Shown in pieces: positions 14,345-22,515 of a stretch of 64,000 bases of DNA (position 1 is its first letter; each line of letters opens with the position of its first letter). Both the position numbers and the translations under genes were made by a program. The notes under the pieces are model-generated. The model worked only from the letters and a program-made list of their open reading frames with translations, did not search any database and had not been told where the DNA came from. The DNA lies in assembly GCF_004365175.1 (NCBI RefSeq), contig NZ_SOCE01000001.1, forward strand, positions 4,657,403 through 4,721,402, in the 5' to 3' direction. This DNA comes from Kribbella voronezhensis (lineage in GTDB: Bacteria > Actinomycetota > Actinomycetes > Propionibacteriales > Kribbellaceae).

Positions 14345-15674
14345 CGGTCACTCCAATCAGTCGATCCGGCCGCGTGTCGGCGGCCGGGCGTCGGACGAAT
14401 TCACGGATGCCCTCGTACATCGCTTGGGCCTTGCTCTCCTCGGCGTAGCGCTCGCCCCGGGTGAGCGCGGCGACCTCGCTGATCCGGTGGATCAACGGCC
14501 GGACCCTGTACTCCGAGGGAATGGCGAGCACTGGTCTCAGGGCTTCCAGGGCACCGTCGAGCTCGCCGACCTCCAGTCGTCCCTTCACCTGCTGCAACCG
14601 GACCATCCGCTCGGATCCGTAGTTGCGCAGGGCGTGCGGAGCCGCCTCGAACAGCGCGACGCCACGATCGGCGTGCTGGAGCGTGTACTGCGCTTCGCCG
14701 AGGGTCAGGTGCGCGTCCGACCAGATCCCCTCCGCGCGTTCCGGCGTACAGCGGAAGGGGCCGCCGAGGTCGGTGACGGCCGGGTTGATCGTGGTCCGCT
14801 TCGCGGCGGCCAGCGCGTCGCGGGCGTCGTCCATCCGCCCCATCCGGCCCAGGTCGACCGCGGCCACGCTCGCGAGGAACAGGGCCGCCGTGCCCTCGGC
14901 GTACCGGAGTCCGTCCAGGGCGTAGTCGGCGGCGCGGGCGAAGTCGTCCTGCCAGAACGCGGCGGTGTGCTGGGTGGCGCGGACCCAGGCGCGGAGTTCG
15001 TCGAAGTCGGCGGCTTCGGCGCACGCCCAGGCGGTCCGGGTGTGGCTCTCGGCGACGTCGGGCCGGCCGAGGTCGACCGACATCCAGCCGAGCAATGTGA
15101 TCGCCCAGCCGGCCGCGGCGTACAGGTCGCGGGTCTGGTGCGGTGGCTGCCGGCCGGACAGCAGTTTGAACGCGCGGTCGCGGACCACCTTGGTGCGCTG
15201 GAAGAGCGGCTTGGTCGGCACCTTGAGGTAGTTCAGCGCGATCCGCTCGATGTCGGCGTGCAGTTGTTCGACGGTGAGGTCGCCGACGTTGGACTCCTCG
15301 GCGAGGGCGAGCATCGTGATCGACTCGTCGCCGGCGTCGATCAGCTCGTCGGCCAGTCCGGCCGTCGAACAGTGCGTCAGGTCGGACTCGAAGGAGCCGG
15401 CCGGACCGGACTGGATGAAGCCGAGCTCGCTGTCGCTGCTGACGTTCAGCACGTGCCGCAGCCCCGATCGGTACGCCGCGCCCGGCCAGCGGACGGCACC
15501 GCGTTCGAGCTTGGCGATGTAGTGCCCGTCGAGGTCGTACTGCATCCCGGTCGTCTCCCACAACCAGCTGCAGACCGCCTCGGCGAGCTCGGCGCGGGAC
15601 ATGTACTCACCCGGCGCGCGCCGCGACGGTGTCCGCTCCCGCGCGGCTCGTAACAACCCGTTGGCCTCTGACAT
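14334..15674 (-). CDS. XRE-type helix-turn-helix regulator with C-terminal TPR-like repeats
   Basis: A 446-residue protein with a divergent N-terminal HTH (about 10-75: 'MSRAELAEAVCSWLWETTG', 'DGHYIAKLERGAVRWPG') and an all-helical C-terminal region of tetratricopeptide-like units ('AAGWAITLLGWMSVDLGRPD', 'ASVAAVDLGRMGRMDDARDA', 'LTLGEAQYTLQHADRGVALF'). It resembles streptomycete regulators whose TPR region senses a peptide or small ligand. ACTGTA at 15682-15687 is a minus-strand TACAGT -10 placed 7 bases ahead of the ATG, predicting a leaderless mRNA. Co-transcribed with the 2'-5' RNA ligase. Confidence 0.82.
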   Translation of the reverse strand: MSEANGLLRAARERTPSRRAPGEYMSRAELAEAVCSWLWETTGMQYDLDGHYIAKLERGAVRWPGAAYRSGLRHVLNVSSDSELGFIQSGPAGSFESDLTHCSTAGLADELIDAGDESITMLALAEESNVGDLTVEQLHADIERIALNYLKVPTKPLFQRTKVVRDRAFKLLSGRQPPHQTRDLYAAAGWAITLLGWMSVDLGRPDVAESHTRTAWACAEAADFDELRAWVRATQHTAAFWQDDFARAADYALDGLRYAEGTAALFLASVAAVDLGRMGRMDDARDALAAAKRTTINPAVTDLGGPFRCTPERAEGIWSDAHLTLGEAQYTLQHADRGVALFEAAPHALRNYGSERMVRLQQVKGRLEVGELDGALEALRPVLAIPSEYRVRPLIHRISEVAALTRGERYAEESKAQAMYEGIREFVRRPAADTRPDRLIGVTDDR

Positions 15675-15744
15675 GGCGGTAACTGTAGGTGCCCAACCAC
15701 GTTCTGCGACGGCCGAAACCGCCTCTGTGGATGACCTGCCCCAC

Positions 15745-15774
15745 GATGCCCCGAGATGCCCCGAGATGCCCCGA
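15745..15774. repeat. Three exact 10-bp tandem repeats (GATGCCCCGA) in a divergent spacer
   Basis: GATGCCCCGA occurs at 15745-15754, 15755-15764 and 15765-15774 without mismatch, about one helical turn per copy. The array lies between the promoters of the XRE-TPR gene and the divergent hypothetical gene, the position expected for a cooperative operator. Confidence 0.85.
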
Positions 15775-15811
15775 TTTCCTGCCCTGCTTGAGGGTCTCGT
15801 TAGGGTGAGGC

Positions 15812-16318
15812 GTGCCCGAAGAAGCTGTCACCACCCTGCGTGCGGAGCTTGGTTCGTTCGAGCGGGCCGAAGAGGCGTTCGCGTTGCTGGAGACGTTTCT
15901 CGAGGTGGCGCAGCCGCGGATCGGGTCGGCGGTGCTGGATCCGTCGCGGCTCCAATTGCCGGACGAGATGACGGACGACCGGTCGGTCGTTCGAGAGTTG
16001 ATCGACGCGATGCCGGCGGCCGAGCCCAAGCGGGCGTGGTATTCCGCCGTACCGGAGCGCGAGTACGACCTGCGCGACGAGCAAGCGCGCTGGGATTACA
16101 CGCGGCTCGCGTATTGCTCGCGGCTGGCGACGGTGTGGAGCAAGGGCCGGAGGACCACCTACTTCGAGGTCGCTGATCAAACCACAGCCACTTACTGGCT
16201 GCCCGACTCCCTCAAGGCCTTGTACTTCGACAGCATCAGCGCCAAGGGCTGGGAGATCCCGCCCGACTGGCTGGCCGCAGTACCGAAGTACAAGAAGCCC
16301 TGGTGGAAGCGGTTCTAG
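15812..16318 (+). CDS. Conserved hypothetical protein, function unknown
   Basis: A 168-residue soluble protein that I do not recognise. It begins with GTG 5 bases after a TAGGGT -10-like hexamer, so it may be leaderless. The sequence is acidic and helical at the N-terminus ('TLRAELGSFERAEEAFALLET'; conserved core ERAEEAFALLE), then has 'YDLRDEQARWDYTRLAYCS' and a Trp/Lys-rich C-terminus, 'PKYKKPWWKRF'. No membrane span, signal peptide or catalytic motif is evident. Codon use is normal for the window. It is divergent from the XRE-TPR/2'-5' ligase operon across the 10-bp repeat array, and its stop overlaps that of trpB2 by 4 bp. Confidence 0.75.
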   Translation: MPEEAVTTLRAELGSFERAEEAFALLETFLEVAQPRIGSAVLDPSRLQLPDEMTDDRSVVRELIDAMPAAEPKRAWYSAVPEREYDLRDEQARWDYTRLAYCSRLATVWSKGRRTTYFEVADQTTATYWLPDSLKALYFDSISAKGWEIPPDWLAAVPKYKKPWWKRF

Positions 16319-17682
16319 ACGGCAGGGAGCTTTTCGAGCGCGCTGGCGACCGATGCCTGGAGGTCGGCGTCGTCCCAGGAGCGATCGGTCATCGCGCCGG
16401 ACAGGTAGGCGTCGTACGCCGCCAGGTCGAGGTGCCCGTGTCCGCACAGCGCGGTCAGGATCACCTTCTCCTCGCCGAATTCCTTGCAGCGTTGGGCTTC
16501 CTCGATCGCGGCCGCGAGGGCGTGCGTCGGCTCCGGCGCCGGCACGATCCCCTCGGTCCGGGCGAACAGGACGCCGGCCGCGAAGCAGTCGGACTGGTTC
16601 TTCGCGATCGCCTCGATCTCGCCGGTCTCGTAGAGATGGCTGATCAGCGGGCTCATCCCGTGGTACCGCAACCCGCCGGCATGGATCGGGTCGGGCACGA
16701 AATCGTGCCCGAGCGTGTGCATCTTCATCAGCGGCGTCATCCCGAGCGTGTCGCCGAAGTCGTAGGCGTACGTCCCCTGGGTGAGCGACGGGCACGCGGT
16801 CGGCTCGACAGCCCGTACGACGGGCGCCATCCGGCCCGCCCATTTCTCCCGGAGGAACGGGAAGGCCAGGCCGCCGAAGTTCGACCCGCCGCCGGTGCAG
16901 CCGATCAGCAGGTCCGGTGTCTCACCGACCATCGCGAGCTGGATCAGCGCCTCCTCGCCGATGATCGTCTGGTGCAACAGGACGTGGTTCAGCACGCTGC
17001 CGAGCGCGTAGTGCACTGTCGGGTCCTGCACCGCCATCTCGACCGCTTCACTGATCGCGATCCCCAGGGAGCCGGTGGAGTCAGGGTTCTCGGCGAGGAT
17101 CTTGCGTCCGGCCTCGGTCAGGTCCGAAGGGCTCGGGTGCACGGTCGCCCCGAACACCTCCATCATCGTGCGCCGGTACGGCTTCTGGTCGTACGACGCC
17201 CGCACCTGCCAGACCTCGCACTCCAGCCCGTACTGCGCGCACGCGAACGCCAGCGCCGTTCCCCATTGGCCGGCGCCCGTCTCCGTGGTGAGCTTCGTGA
17301 CGCCCGACTTCGCGTTGTAGTACGCCTGCGGAACCGCCGTGTTCGGCTTGTGCGAGCCGGCCGGGGACACGCCTTCGTACTTGTAATAGATCCGCGCGGG
17401 CGTATCCAGCGCCTTCTCCAGCCGGTGCGCCCGGTAGAGCGGACTCGGCCGCCACAGGCGATAGACGTCGAGCACCTCACCAGGAATGTCGACGTACTGG
17501 TCCTGTGACACCTCTTGCATGATCAGGTCCATCGGGAACAGCGGCGCGAGATCGTCCGGCCCGACGGGCTGTCCGGTGCCGGGATGCAGCACCGGCGGCG
17601 GTGGCGTCGGCAGATCGTGCAGCACGTTGTACCAGCGGGTCGGCAGCTCGTCCTCGGGCAGCAGGATCTTCGTCGGGGTCAT
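16315..17682 (-). CDS. TrpB-like pyridoxal phosphate enzyme (TrpB2 tryptophan synthase beta)
   Basis: A 455-residue TrpB2-type enzyme, longer than the about 400-residue TrpB1. The PLP lysine is Lys112 in 'GSHKPNTA', the phosphate-binding loop is 'GCTGGGSNFGG', and 'TETGAGQWGTALAFA' is the TrpB2 form of the TrpB 'TGAGQHG' motif. The N-terminal 'PTRWYNVLHDLP' is specific to the TrpB2 branch. TrpB2 condenses indole with serine or phosphoserine and may work without TrpA; no other trp gene is nearby. TAACTT (plus-strand AAGTTA at 17689-17694) lies 6 bases before the ATG, predicting a leaderless transcript. Confidence 0.93.
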   Translation of the reverse strand: MTPTKILLPEDELPTRWYNVLHDLPTPPPPVLHPGTGQPVGPDDLAPLFPMDLIMQEVSQDQYVDIPGEVLDVYRLWRPSPLYRAHRLEKALDTPARIYYKYEGVSPAGSHKPNTAVPQAYYNAKSGVTKLTTETGAGQWGTALAFACAQYGLECEVWQVRASYDQKPYRRTMMEVFGATVHPSPSDLTEAGRKILAENPDSTGSLGIAISEAVEMAVQDPTVHYALGSVLNHVLLHQTIIGEEALIQLAMVGETPDLLIGCTGGGSNFGGLAFPFLREKWAGRMAPVVRAVEPTACPSLTQGTYAYDFGDTLGMTPLMKMHTLGHDFVPDPIHAGGLRYHGMSPLISHLYETGEIEAIAKNQSDCFAAGVLFARTEGIVPAPEPTHALAAAIEEAQRCKEFGEEKVILTALCGHGHLDLAAYDAYLSGAMTDRSWDDADLQASVASALEKLPAV

Positions 17683-17769
17683 GCCGCAAAGTTAGGCCCG
17701 CGCCCAGCCCGCCGCAATGCCCTCGCAGTGTCCTCGTAAGGCACCCGCCGAGCACTCGGCCTGCACTGG

Positions 17770-18810
17770 CTAGGAAGCCACCGGCGCGGGCTGGTCGACA
17801 CCGAGCCACTCGTCGATCTCCGCGAGCAGGCCCTTCTGTACGTCGGCCGGCGCGGTCGACGCGAGCACCGAGCCTCGGGCCAGCTCAGCCAGCTCGGTGT
17901 CGTTGAAGCCGTGCACATTCCGAGCCGTCTCGTATTGCTCTGCGAGCCGGGAACCGAACAGCAGCGGGTCATCCGCTCCGAGCGCGATCCGCGCACCGGC
18001 GTCGTACAGCTGCCGCAGCGGCACGTCCTCGGCGTGCTTATAGACACCCAGCGAAACGTTGGAGGCCGGGCAGACCTCCAGCGCAACCCCGGCGTCGACC
18101 ACGCGCTTCAGCAGATCAGGGTTCTCGACTGTGCGCACCCCGTGGCCGATCCGGCCGGCGCCGAGCTCGTCCAGGCAGGTCCGCACCGTCGCCGGGCCGC
18201 ACAGCTCACCACCGTGCGGTACTGCGAGGAGCCCCGCGTTCCGCGCGATCCGGAAGGCCGCGCCGAACTCCGACGTCGTCCCACGCCGCTCGTCGTTGGA
18301 CAGCCCGAAGCCGACGACTCCACGGCCGACGTACTGCGCCGCGAGGCGCGCCAGCGTCCGCGCATCGAGGGGATGCCGGGTCCGGTTCGCCGCGATCACC
18401 ACCTGCACGCCGATCCCCGTCGAGGCGGCGGCATCGCGCGCAGCGTCCAGGACCAGATCGGTGAACTCGGTGATGCCGTGGAAGCGGCCGGCGTACCCGG
18501 ACGGGTCCACTTGGATCTCGAGCCAGCGAGAGCCGTCTGCCCGGTCGTCCTCGGCCGCCTCGCGGACGAGGCGGCGTACGTCGTCCTCGGTTCGCAGTAC
18601 GGACCGGGCGATGTCGTACAAGCGCTGGAAGCGGAACCAGCCGCGCTCGTCGGCGGCGGACAGATCCGGCGGCCAGTCGGTGCGCAGCGCGTCGGGCAGC
18701 CTGACGCCGTGCTTGTCGGCCAGCTCGACCAGGGTCAGGTGCCGCATGGAGCCGGAGAAGTGCAGATGCAGGTGGGTCTTCGGCAGCAGCCGCAGGTCCC
18801 GACTCGTCAT
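17770..18810 (-). CDS. Adenosine deaminase family protein with altered N-terminal motif
   Basis: A 346-residue amidohydrolase of the adenosine deaminase type. The metal motif reads 'THLHLHFSG' instead of the usual H-x-H-L-D/E-G, so the Asp/Glu that contacts the sugar is replaced by Ser. The rest is canonical: 'PHGGELCG' (general-acid Glu), 'IGHGVR', 'VCPASNVSLG' and the metal Asp pair in 'LGADDPLLFG'. It deaminates adenosine or a related nucleoside/base in purine salvage. The start ATG 18810 is chosen because TAACCT on the minus strand (18822-18817) ends 6 bases ahead, giving a leaderless start. Confidence 0.88.
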   Translation of the reverse strand: MTSRDLRLLPKTHLHLHFSGSMRHLTLVELADKHGVRLPDALRTDWPPDLSAADERGWFRFQRLYDIARSVLRTEDDVRRLVREAAEDDRADGSRWLEIQVDPSGYAGRFHGITEFTDLVLDAARDAAASTGIGVQVVIAANRTRHPLDARTLARLAAQYVGRGVVGFGLSNDERRGTTSEFGAAFRIARNAGLLAVPHGGELCGPATVRTCLDELGAGRIGHGVRTVENPDLLKRVVDAGVALEVCPASNVSLGVYKHAEDVPLRQLYDAGARIALGADDPLLFGSRLAEQYETARNVHGFNDTELAELARGSVLASTAPADVQKGLLAEIDEWLGVDQPAPVAS

Positions 18811-18847
18811 CACAGAAGGTTACCGACGATCAGTGTTCAGACAGAAA

Positions 18848-18880
18848 TCGGCCCGTCCGGCCGGGAGCCGGACGGGCCGA
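18848..18880 (-). terminator. Intrinsic terminator of the aminotransferase gene
   Basis: Fourteen-base perfect arms, TCGGCCCGTCCGGC (18848-18861) and GCCGGACGGGCCGA (18867-18880), enclose a 5-base loop. They are followed in the minus-strand direction by TTTCTGT. It starts 5 bases after the stop codon of the aminotransferase. Confidence 0.9.
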
Positions 18881-18885
18881 CGCAG

Positions 18886-20079
18886 TCAGCCGAGGAGCTT
18901 TTGGATGCGGGAGACGCCTTCGACCAGGTCGTCGTCGCCGAGCGCGTACGACAGGCGCAGGTAGCCGGGGGCGCCGAAGGCCTCGCCCGGTACGACGGCG
19001 ACCTCGGCCTCGTCGAGGATGATCTCGGCCAGTTCGGTGGAGCTGGTCGGCGTACGGCCGTTGATCTCACGGCCGAACACACCCTTCACCGACGGGTAGG
19101 CGTAGAACGCGCCGGTCGGCTCGGGGCACTCGACGCCGGGAATCTCGTTCAGCATCGAGACCATCAACTTGCGGCGCCGGTCGAACGCCACCTTCATCTC
19201 GTCGACCGCGGTGAGGTCACCGGTCAGGGCGGCGATCGCGGCGCGCTGGGCGACATTGCAGACGTTCGACGTCTGGTGCGACTGCAGGTTGGTGGCGGCC
19301 TTGATGACGTCCTTCGGGCCGATCATCCAGCCGACCCGCCAGCCGGTCATCGCGTACGTCTTGGCGACACCGTTCAGTACGACGGTCCGGTCGGCCAGCT
19401 CCGGTACGACGACCGGCAGCGAGGTCGACTTCGTGTCGCCGTACGTCAGGTGTTCGTAGATCTCGTCGGTGATCACCCAGATGTCGTGCTCCAGCGCCCA
19501 GCTGCCGATCGCCTCGATCGCCTCGGGGGTGTCCACCGCGCCGGTCGGGTTCGACGGCGAGCAGAACAGCAGCGCCTTGGTCTTCTCGGTCCGGGCCGCT
19601 TCCAGTTGCTCGACGGTGACCAGGTAGTTCTGGGTCTCGTCGGCGAGCACCTCGACCGGTACGCCGCCGGCCAGCTGGATCGTCTCGGGATAAGTGGTCC
19701 AGTACGGCGCCGGCAGCAGCACCTCGTCGCCCGGGTCCAGCAGCGTCGCGAACGTGTTGTAGACCGCGTGCTTGCCACCGTTGGTGACGAGCACCTGGCT
19801 CGCCTCGATCTCGTAGCCGGAATCCCGCTTCGTCTTGTCGACGATGGCCTGCTTGAGCTCCGGCAGACCACCCGCCGGGCTGTAGCGGTGGTTCTTCGGA
19901 TCGCGGGCGGCCGCGACGGCCGCCTCGACGATGTAGTCCGGGGTGGGGAAGTCCGGTTCGCCGGCGCCGAAGCCGATCACCGGGCGGCCGGCGGCCTTGA
20001 GCGCCTTCGCCTTCGCGTCCACCGCGAGCGTGGCCGATTCACTGATTGCACCGATCCGTGCAGAAATACGGGAGACCAT
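18886..20079 (-). CDS. aspC: Aspartate aminotransferase (class I, PLP)
   Basis: A 397-residue fold-type I aminotransferase of the Ib subgroup. Features: 'GAGEPDFPTP' (substrate entry loop, about 38-47), 'NPTGAVDTPEA', the Asp/Tyr pair in 'VITDEIYEHL', the PLP lysine Lys240 in 'NGVAKTYAMTGWRVGW', and the C-terminal 'LRLSYAL' with the carboxylate-binding Arg. It interconverts aspartate/2-oxoglutarate with oxaloacetate/glutamate; related Ib enzymes also accept prephenate. ATG 20079 is preferred to ATG 20088 because AGGA lies at workable spacing only for the former. It ends at a strong terminator, divergent from tRNA-Trp. Confidence 0.93.
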   Translation of the reverse strand: MVSRISARIGAISESATLAVDAKAKALKAAGRPVIGFGAGEPDFPTPDYIVEAAVAAARDPKNHRYSPAGGLPELKQAIVDKTKRDSGYEIEASQVLVTNGGKHAVYNTFATLLDPGDEVLLPAPYWTTYPETIQLAGGVPVEVLADETQNYLVTVEQLEAARTEKTKALLFCSPSNPTGAVDTPEAIEAIGSWALEHDIWVITDEIYEHLTYGDTKSTSLPVVVPELADRTVVLNGVAKTYAMTGWRVGWMIGPKDVIKAATNLQSHQTSNVCNVAQRAAIAALTGDLTAVDEMKVAFDRRRKLMVSMLNEIPGVECPEPTGAFYAYPSVKGVFGREINGRTPTSSTELAEIILDEAEVAVVPGEAFGAPGYLRLSYALGDDDLVEGVSRIQKLLG

Positions 20080-20088
20080 GCGGCCCAT

Positions 20089-20433
20089 CCTGGCACTGCT
20101 GCCAGGTACGTCACACCTCGGTATCGCCCACTGGCACAGCCCCGGACCGCTGCGGCGGCGACCGGCAGGCAACCGCGACGAGTACCGGCCGACGGGTGTG
20201 GTGCGGAACTCATCCCCACCCCGCGCCGTTGTCGGATGGTGGAGAAGGTATGGTTCTGCCCGCGGTACGGCGTCCGGAGTGGGGCGTGGCGGGCGCTCGG
20301 AGCCTCACCTGGGCTCAGTTCGACCAGGTGGCCCCGACCCCGTACACTCTTCTAGTCCGGGCGTTGATGGCCCTGATCCGGCATGCCCTGGATCAGGTCC
20401 GGCGGCGTCTGGGAAGCAGTACCAGATTTGCAG
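20089..20433. other. Intergenic region between aspC and tRNA-Trp
   Basis: No protein gene is evident in these 345 bases. They contain the tRNA-Trp promoter (20319-20348) and a perfect 8-bp hairpin, CCTGATCC (20372-20379) with GGATCAGG (20390-20397), located between the expected transcription start and the tRNA. Confidence 0.6.
20319..20348 (+). promoter_or_regulatory. Promoter of the tRNA-Trp–secE–nusG operon
   Basis: TTCGAC (20319-20324) and TACACT (20343-20348) are separated by 18 bases. Transcription should start near 20355, about 80 bases ahead of tRNA-Trp. Confidence 0.55.
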
Positions 20434-20506
20434 AGGGCACTAGCTCAACTGGCAGAGCATCGGTCTCCAAAACCGAAGGTTGGGGGTTCAAGTCCCTCGT
20501 GCCCTG
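20434..20506 (+). tRNA. tRNA-Trp (CCA anticodon)
   Basis: Acceptor AGGGCAC (20434-20440) pairs with GTGCCCT (20499-20505), discriminator G. The anticodon loop CTCCAAA gives CCA. The T-arm contains TTCAAGT. Its place just upstream of secE is conserved in actinobacteria. CCA is not encoded. Confidence 0.97.
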
Positions 20507-20562
20507 CAAATCCTGACCGGCGCAGGGCCGGCCAGGGACGCCGCTAGCGAAAGAGGTAGGTC

Positions 20563-20805
20563 GTGACGGAGACGCGCACCCCGGCACCGTCCGGCGCCGG
20601 CAAGCCGGCGGAGAGCAAGTCGGGCAACCGGCTGCTGCGCTTCTATCGCCAGGTCGTCGCCGAGCTTCGCAAGGTGGTCTGGCCGACCCGCAAGCAGCTG
20701 TCCACCTACTTCATGGTCGTGCTGACCTTCGTGGTTTTCGTCATCGCGATCGTGTCGGTGCTCGACCTGGTCTTCGGCTGGGCGATGTTCAAGATCTTCG
20801 GCTGA
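20563..20805 (+). CDS. secE: Preprotein translocase subunit SecE
   Basis: An 80-residue, single-span SecE of the short form. 'FYRQVVAELRKVVWPTRKQL' (about 27-46) is the amphipathic cytoplasmic helix with the invariant W-P-T, followed by one transmembrane segment at about 50-74. SecE clamps SecY in the translocon. It begins with GTG after GAGGTAGG and lies between tRNA-Trp and nusG, as in most actinobacteria. Confidence 0.97.
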   Translation: MTETRTPAPSGAGKPAESKSGNRLLRFYRQVVAELRKVVWPTRKQLSTYFMVVLTFVVFVIAIVSVLDLVFGWAMFKIFG

Positions 20806-20852
20806 TCGACCAGAGCCAGCCGGCACCAGCCTGACCCACCCCCGATGCACAG

Positions 20853-21977
20853 ATGACGGAGTACAACGTGCCCGACCAGCGTGACGACGAGGTCCTCGAG
20901 GTAGAGGACGAGTTCGACGTATCCGCTGACTCCGGCGTCGACCTCGGCTTCGACCTGGACGACGAGGACGACGACGACCTGTTCGCCGATCTCGACGTCG
21001 AGATCGCCGACGACGACGAGGACGATGTCGAGGTCGACGCGGACAGTGAGTACGCCGCCGACGACGAGGCCGAAGCGGGCACGCCCGACGAGGACGACTC
21101 CGACGACGAGCCGGTCGTGGTGGTCGACGCAGCCGACGACGCGGAGGACGACGAGGTCGTCACCGCCGCCGATGTCGACGACGCCGCGGACGAGCTGGCC
21201 GAGGAGACCGCCGAGACCACGCTCGACGACACCGACGAGGAGCTCGCCGCGCCCGACGCGGTCGTCTTCTCCAGTGCCGGCGACGACGAGTCCGGCGAAG
21301 ACACCTCCGACGAGGACGACGACGAAGAAGCCGAGGAAGCGGAGCCGGCCGAGCCGGTCGACCCGCTGGAGGAGCTGCGCAACACGCTGCGCTCCCAGAT
21401 CGGCGACTGGTACGTGGTGCACACGTACTCAGGGATGGAGAACCGGGTCAAGGGCAACCTGGAGAACCGGATCAACTCCCTGAACATGGAGGACTACATC
21501 TTCGAGATCATCGTGCCGACCGAAGAGGTCGCCGAGATCAAGAACGGGCAGCGCCGGATGGTGAAGCGCACCGTGCTCCCCGGGTACGTGCTGGTCCGGA
21601 TGGACCTGACGGACGAGTCCTGGTCGACCGTGCGGCACACGCCGTCGGTCACCGGCTTCGTCGGGAACAGCCAGAAGCCCGTCCCGCTCAGCCTCGAAGA
21701 GGTCGAGAAGATGCTCGCTCCGGCCGTCGTGGCGGCGGCCGAGGCGGCGGCAGCCGAAACCGGCGCCGCACCCACCAAGACCGCGGCCAAGAAGAAGGTC
21801 GAGGTCGCCGACTTCGGCGTCGGTGACTCGGTCATGGTGGTCGACGGGCCGTTCGCGACCCTGCACGCCACGATCACGGAGATCAATGCCGACGCCCAGC
21901 GGATCAAGGCGCTGGTGGAGATCTTCGGCCGGGAGACCCCGGTGGAACTCAGCTTCAGCCAGATCCAGAAAGTCTAA
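20853..21977 (+). CDS. nusG: Transcription termination/antitermination factor NusG with long acidic extension
   Basis: A 374-residue NusG, about twice the E. coli length. Residues 1-183 are a low-complexity acidic extension: I count 82 Asp/Glu in the first 170 residues, with one Arg and no Lys. The NGN domain starts at 'GDWYVVHTYSGMENRVKGNL' (about 184) and includes 'RTVLPGYVLVRM'. An Ala-rich linker near 295-320 leads to the KOW domain ('GDSVMVVDGPFATLHATI' to 'ELSFSQIQKV'). NusG binds RNA polymerase and couples it to Rho and to ribosomes. The extension is probably disordered and could mimic nucleic acid; its role is unknown. It is co-transcribed with secE and rplK-rplA. Confidence 0.96.
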   Translation: MTEYNVPDQRDDEVLEVEDEFDVSADSGVDLGFDLDDEDDDDLFADLDVEIADDDEDDVEVDADSEYAADDEAEAGTPDEDDSDDEPVVVVDAADDAEDDEVVTAADVDDAADELAEETAETTLDDTDEELAAPDAVVFSSAGDDESGEDTSDEDDDEEAEEAEPAEPVDPLEELRNTLRSQIGDWYVVHTYSGMENRVKGNLENRINSLNMEDYIFEIIVPTEEVAEIKNGQRRMVKRTVLPGYVLVRMDLTDESWSTVRHTPSVTGFVGNSQKPVPLSLEEVEKMLAPAVVAAAEAAAAETGAAPTKTAAKKKVEVADFGVGDSVMVVDGPFATLHATITEINADAQRIKALVEIFGRETPVELSFSQIQKV

Positions 21978-21989
21978 GGACCCGAGAGA

Positions 21990-22421
21990 ATGCCTCCCAA
22001 GAAGAAGATCGCTGCCCTCGTGAAGGTGCAGCTCCAGGCCGGTGCCGCGACGCCGGCCCCGCCGGTCGGTACCGCGCTCGGTCCGCACGGCGTCAACATC
22101 ATGGAGTTCTGCAAGGCGTACAACGCCCAGACGGAATCCATGCGTGGCAACGTCGTGCCGGTCGAGATCACCATCTACGAAGACCGCTCCTTCACGTTCA
22201 TCACCAAGACGCCGCCGGCGCCGGAGATGATCAAGAAGGCCGCGGGCCTGCAGAAGGGTTCGGCCGTCCCGCAGAAGGACAAGGTCGGCAAGATCACCGC
22301 TGACCAGGTCCGCGAGATCGCCACCACCAAGATGCCGGACCTGAACGCCCGCGACATCGATGCCGCGATGAAGATCATCGAAGGCACCGCGCGGTCGATG
22401 GGTGTCGTCGTCGAGAAGTGA
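21990..22421 (+). CDS. rplK: 50S ribosomal protein L11
   Basis: A 143-residue ribosomal protein L11. It shows 'VKVQLQAGAATPAPPVGTAL' followed by the 'GPHGVNIMEFCKAYN' motif, and the C-terminal rRNA-binding domain with 'GLQKGSAVPQKDKVGKI' and 'ARDIDAAMKIIEGTARSMG'. L11 binds the GTPase-associated region of 23S rRNA, is needed for factor binding and the stringent response, and is the target area of thiostrepton. It lies 12 bp after nusG and 94 bp ahead of rplA. Confidence 0.98.
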   Translation: MPPKKKIAALVKVQLQAGAATPAPPVGTALGPHGVNIMEFCKAYNAQTESMRGNVVPVEITIYEDRSFTFITKTPPAPEMIKKAAGLQKGSAVPQKDKVGKITADQVREIATTKMPDLNARDIDAAMKIIEGTARSMGVVVEK

Positions 22422-22515
22422 CCCGACGGCCCCGGCCGACGGAACGTAGTACGCAACAGCAGTTGTGGCAGGGCGAAGCGCCGCCCGTGACACCACATCC
22501 CAGAGAGGAACAAAC

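Noticed and set aside
17911..20355. An 814-codon plus-strand open frame
   Set aside because: It lies antisense to the adenosine deaminase-like and aspartate aminotransferase genes, both of which show full catalytic motifs.
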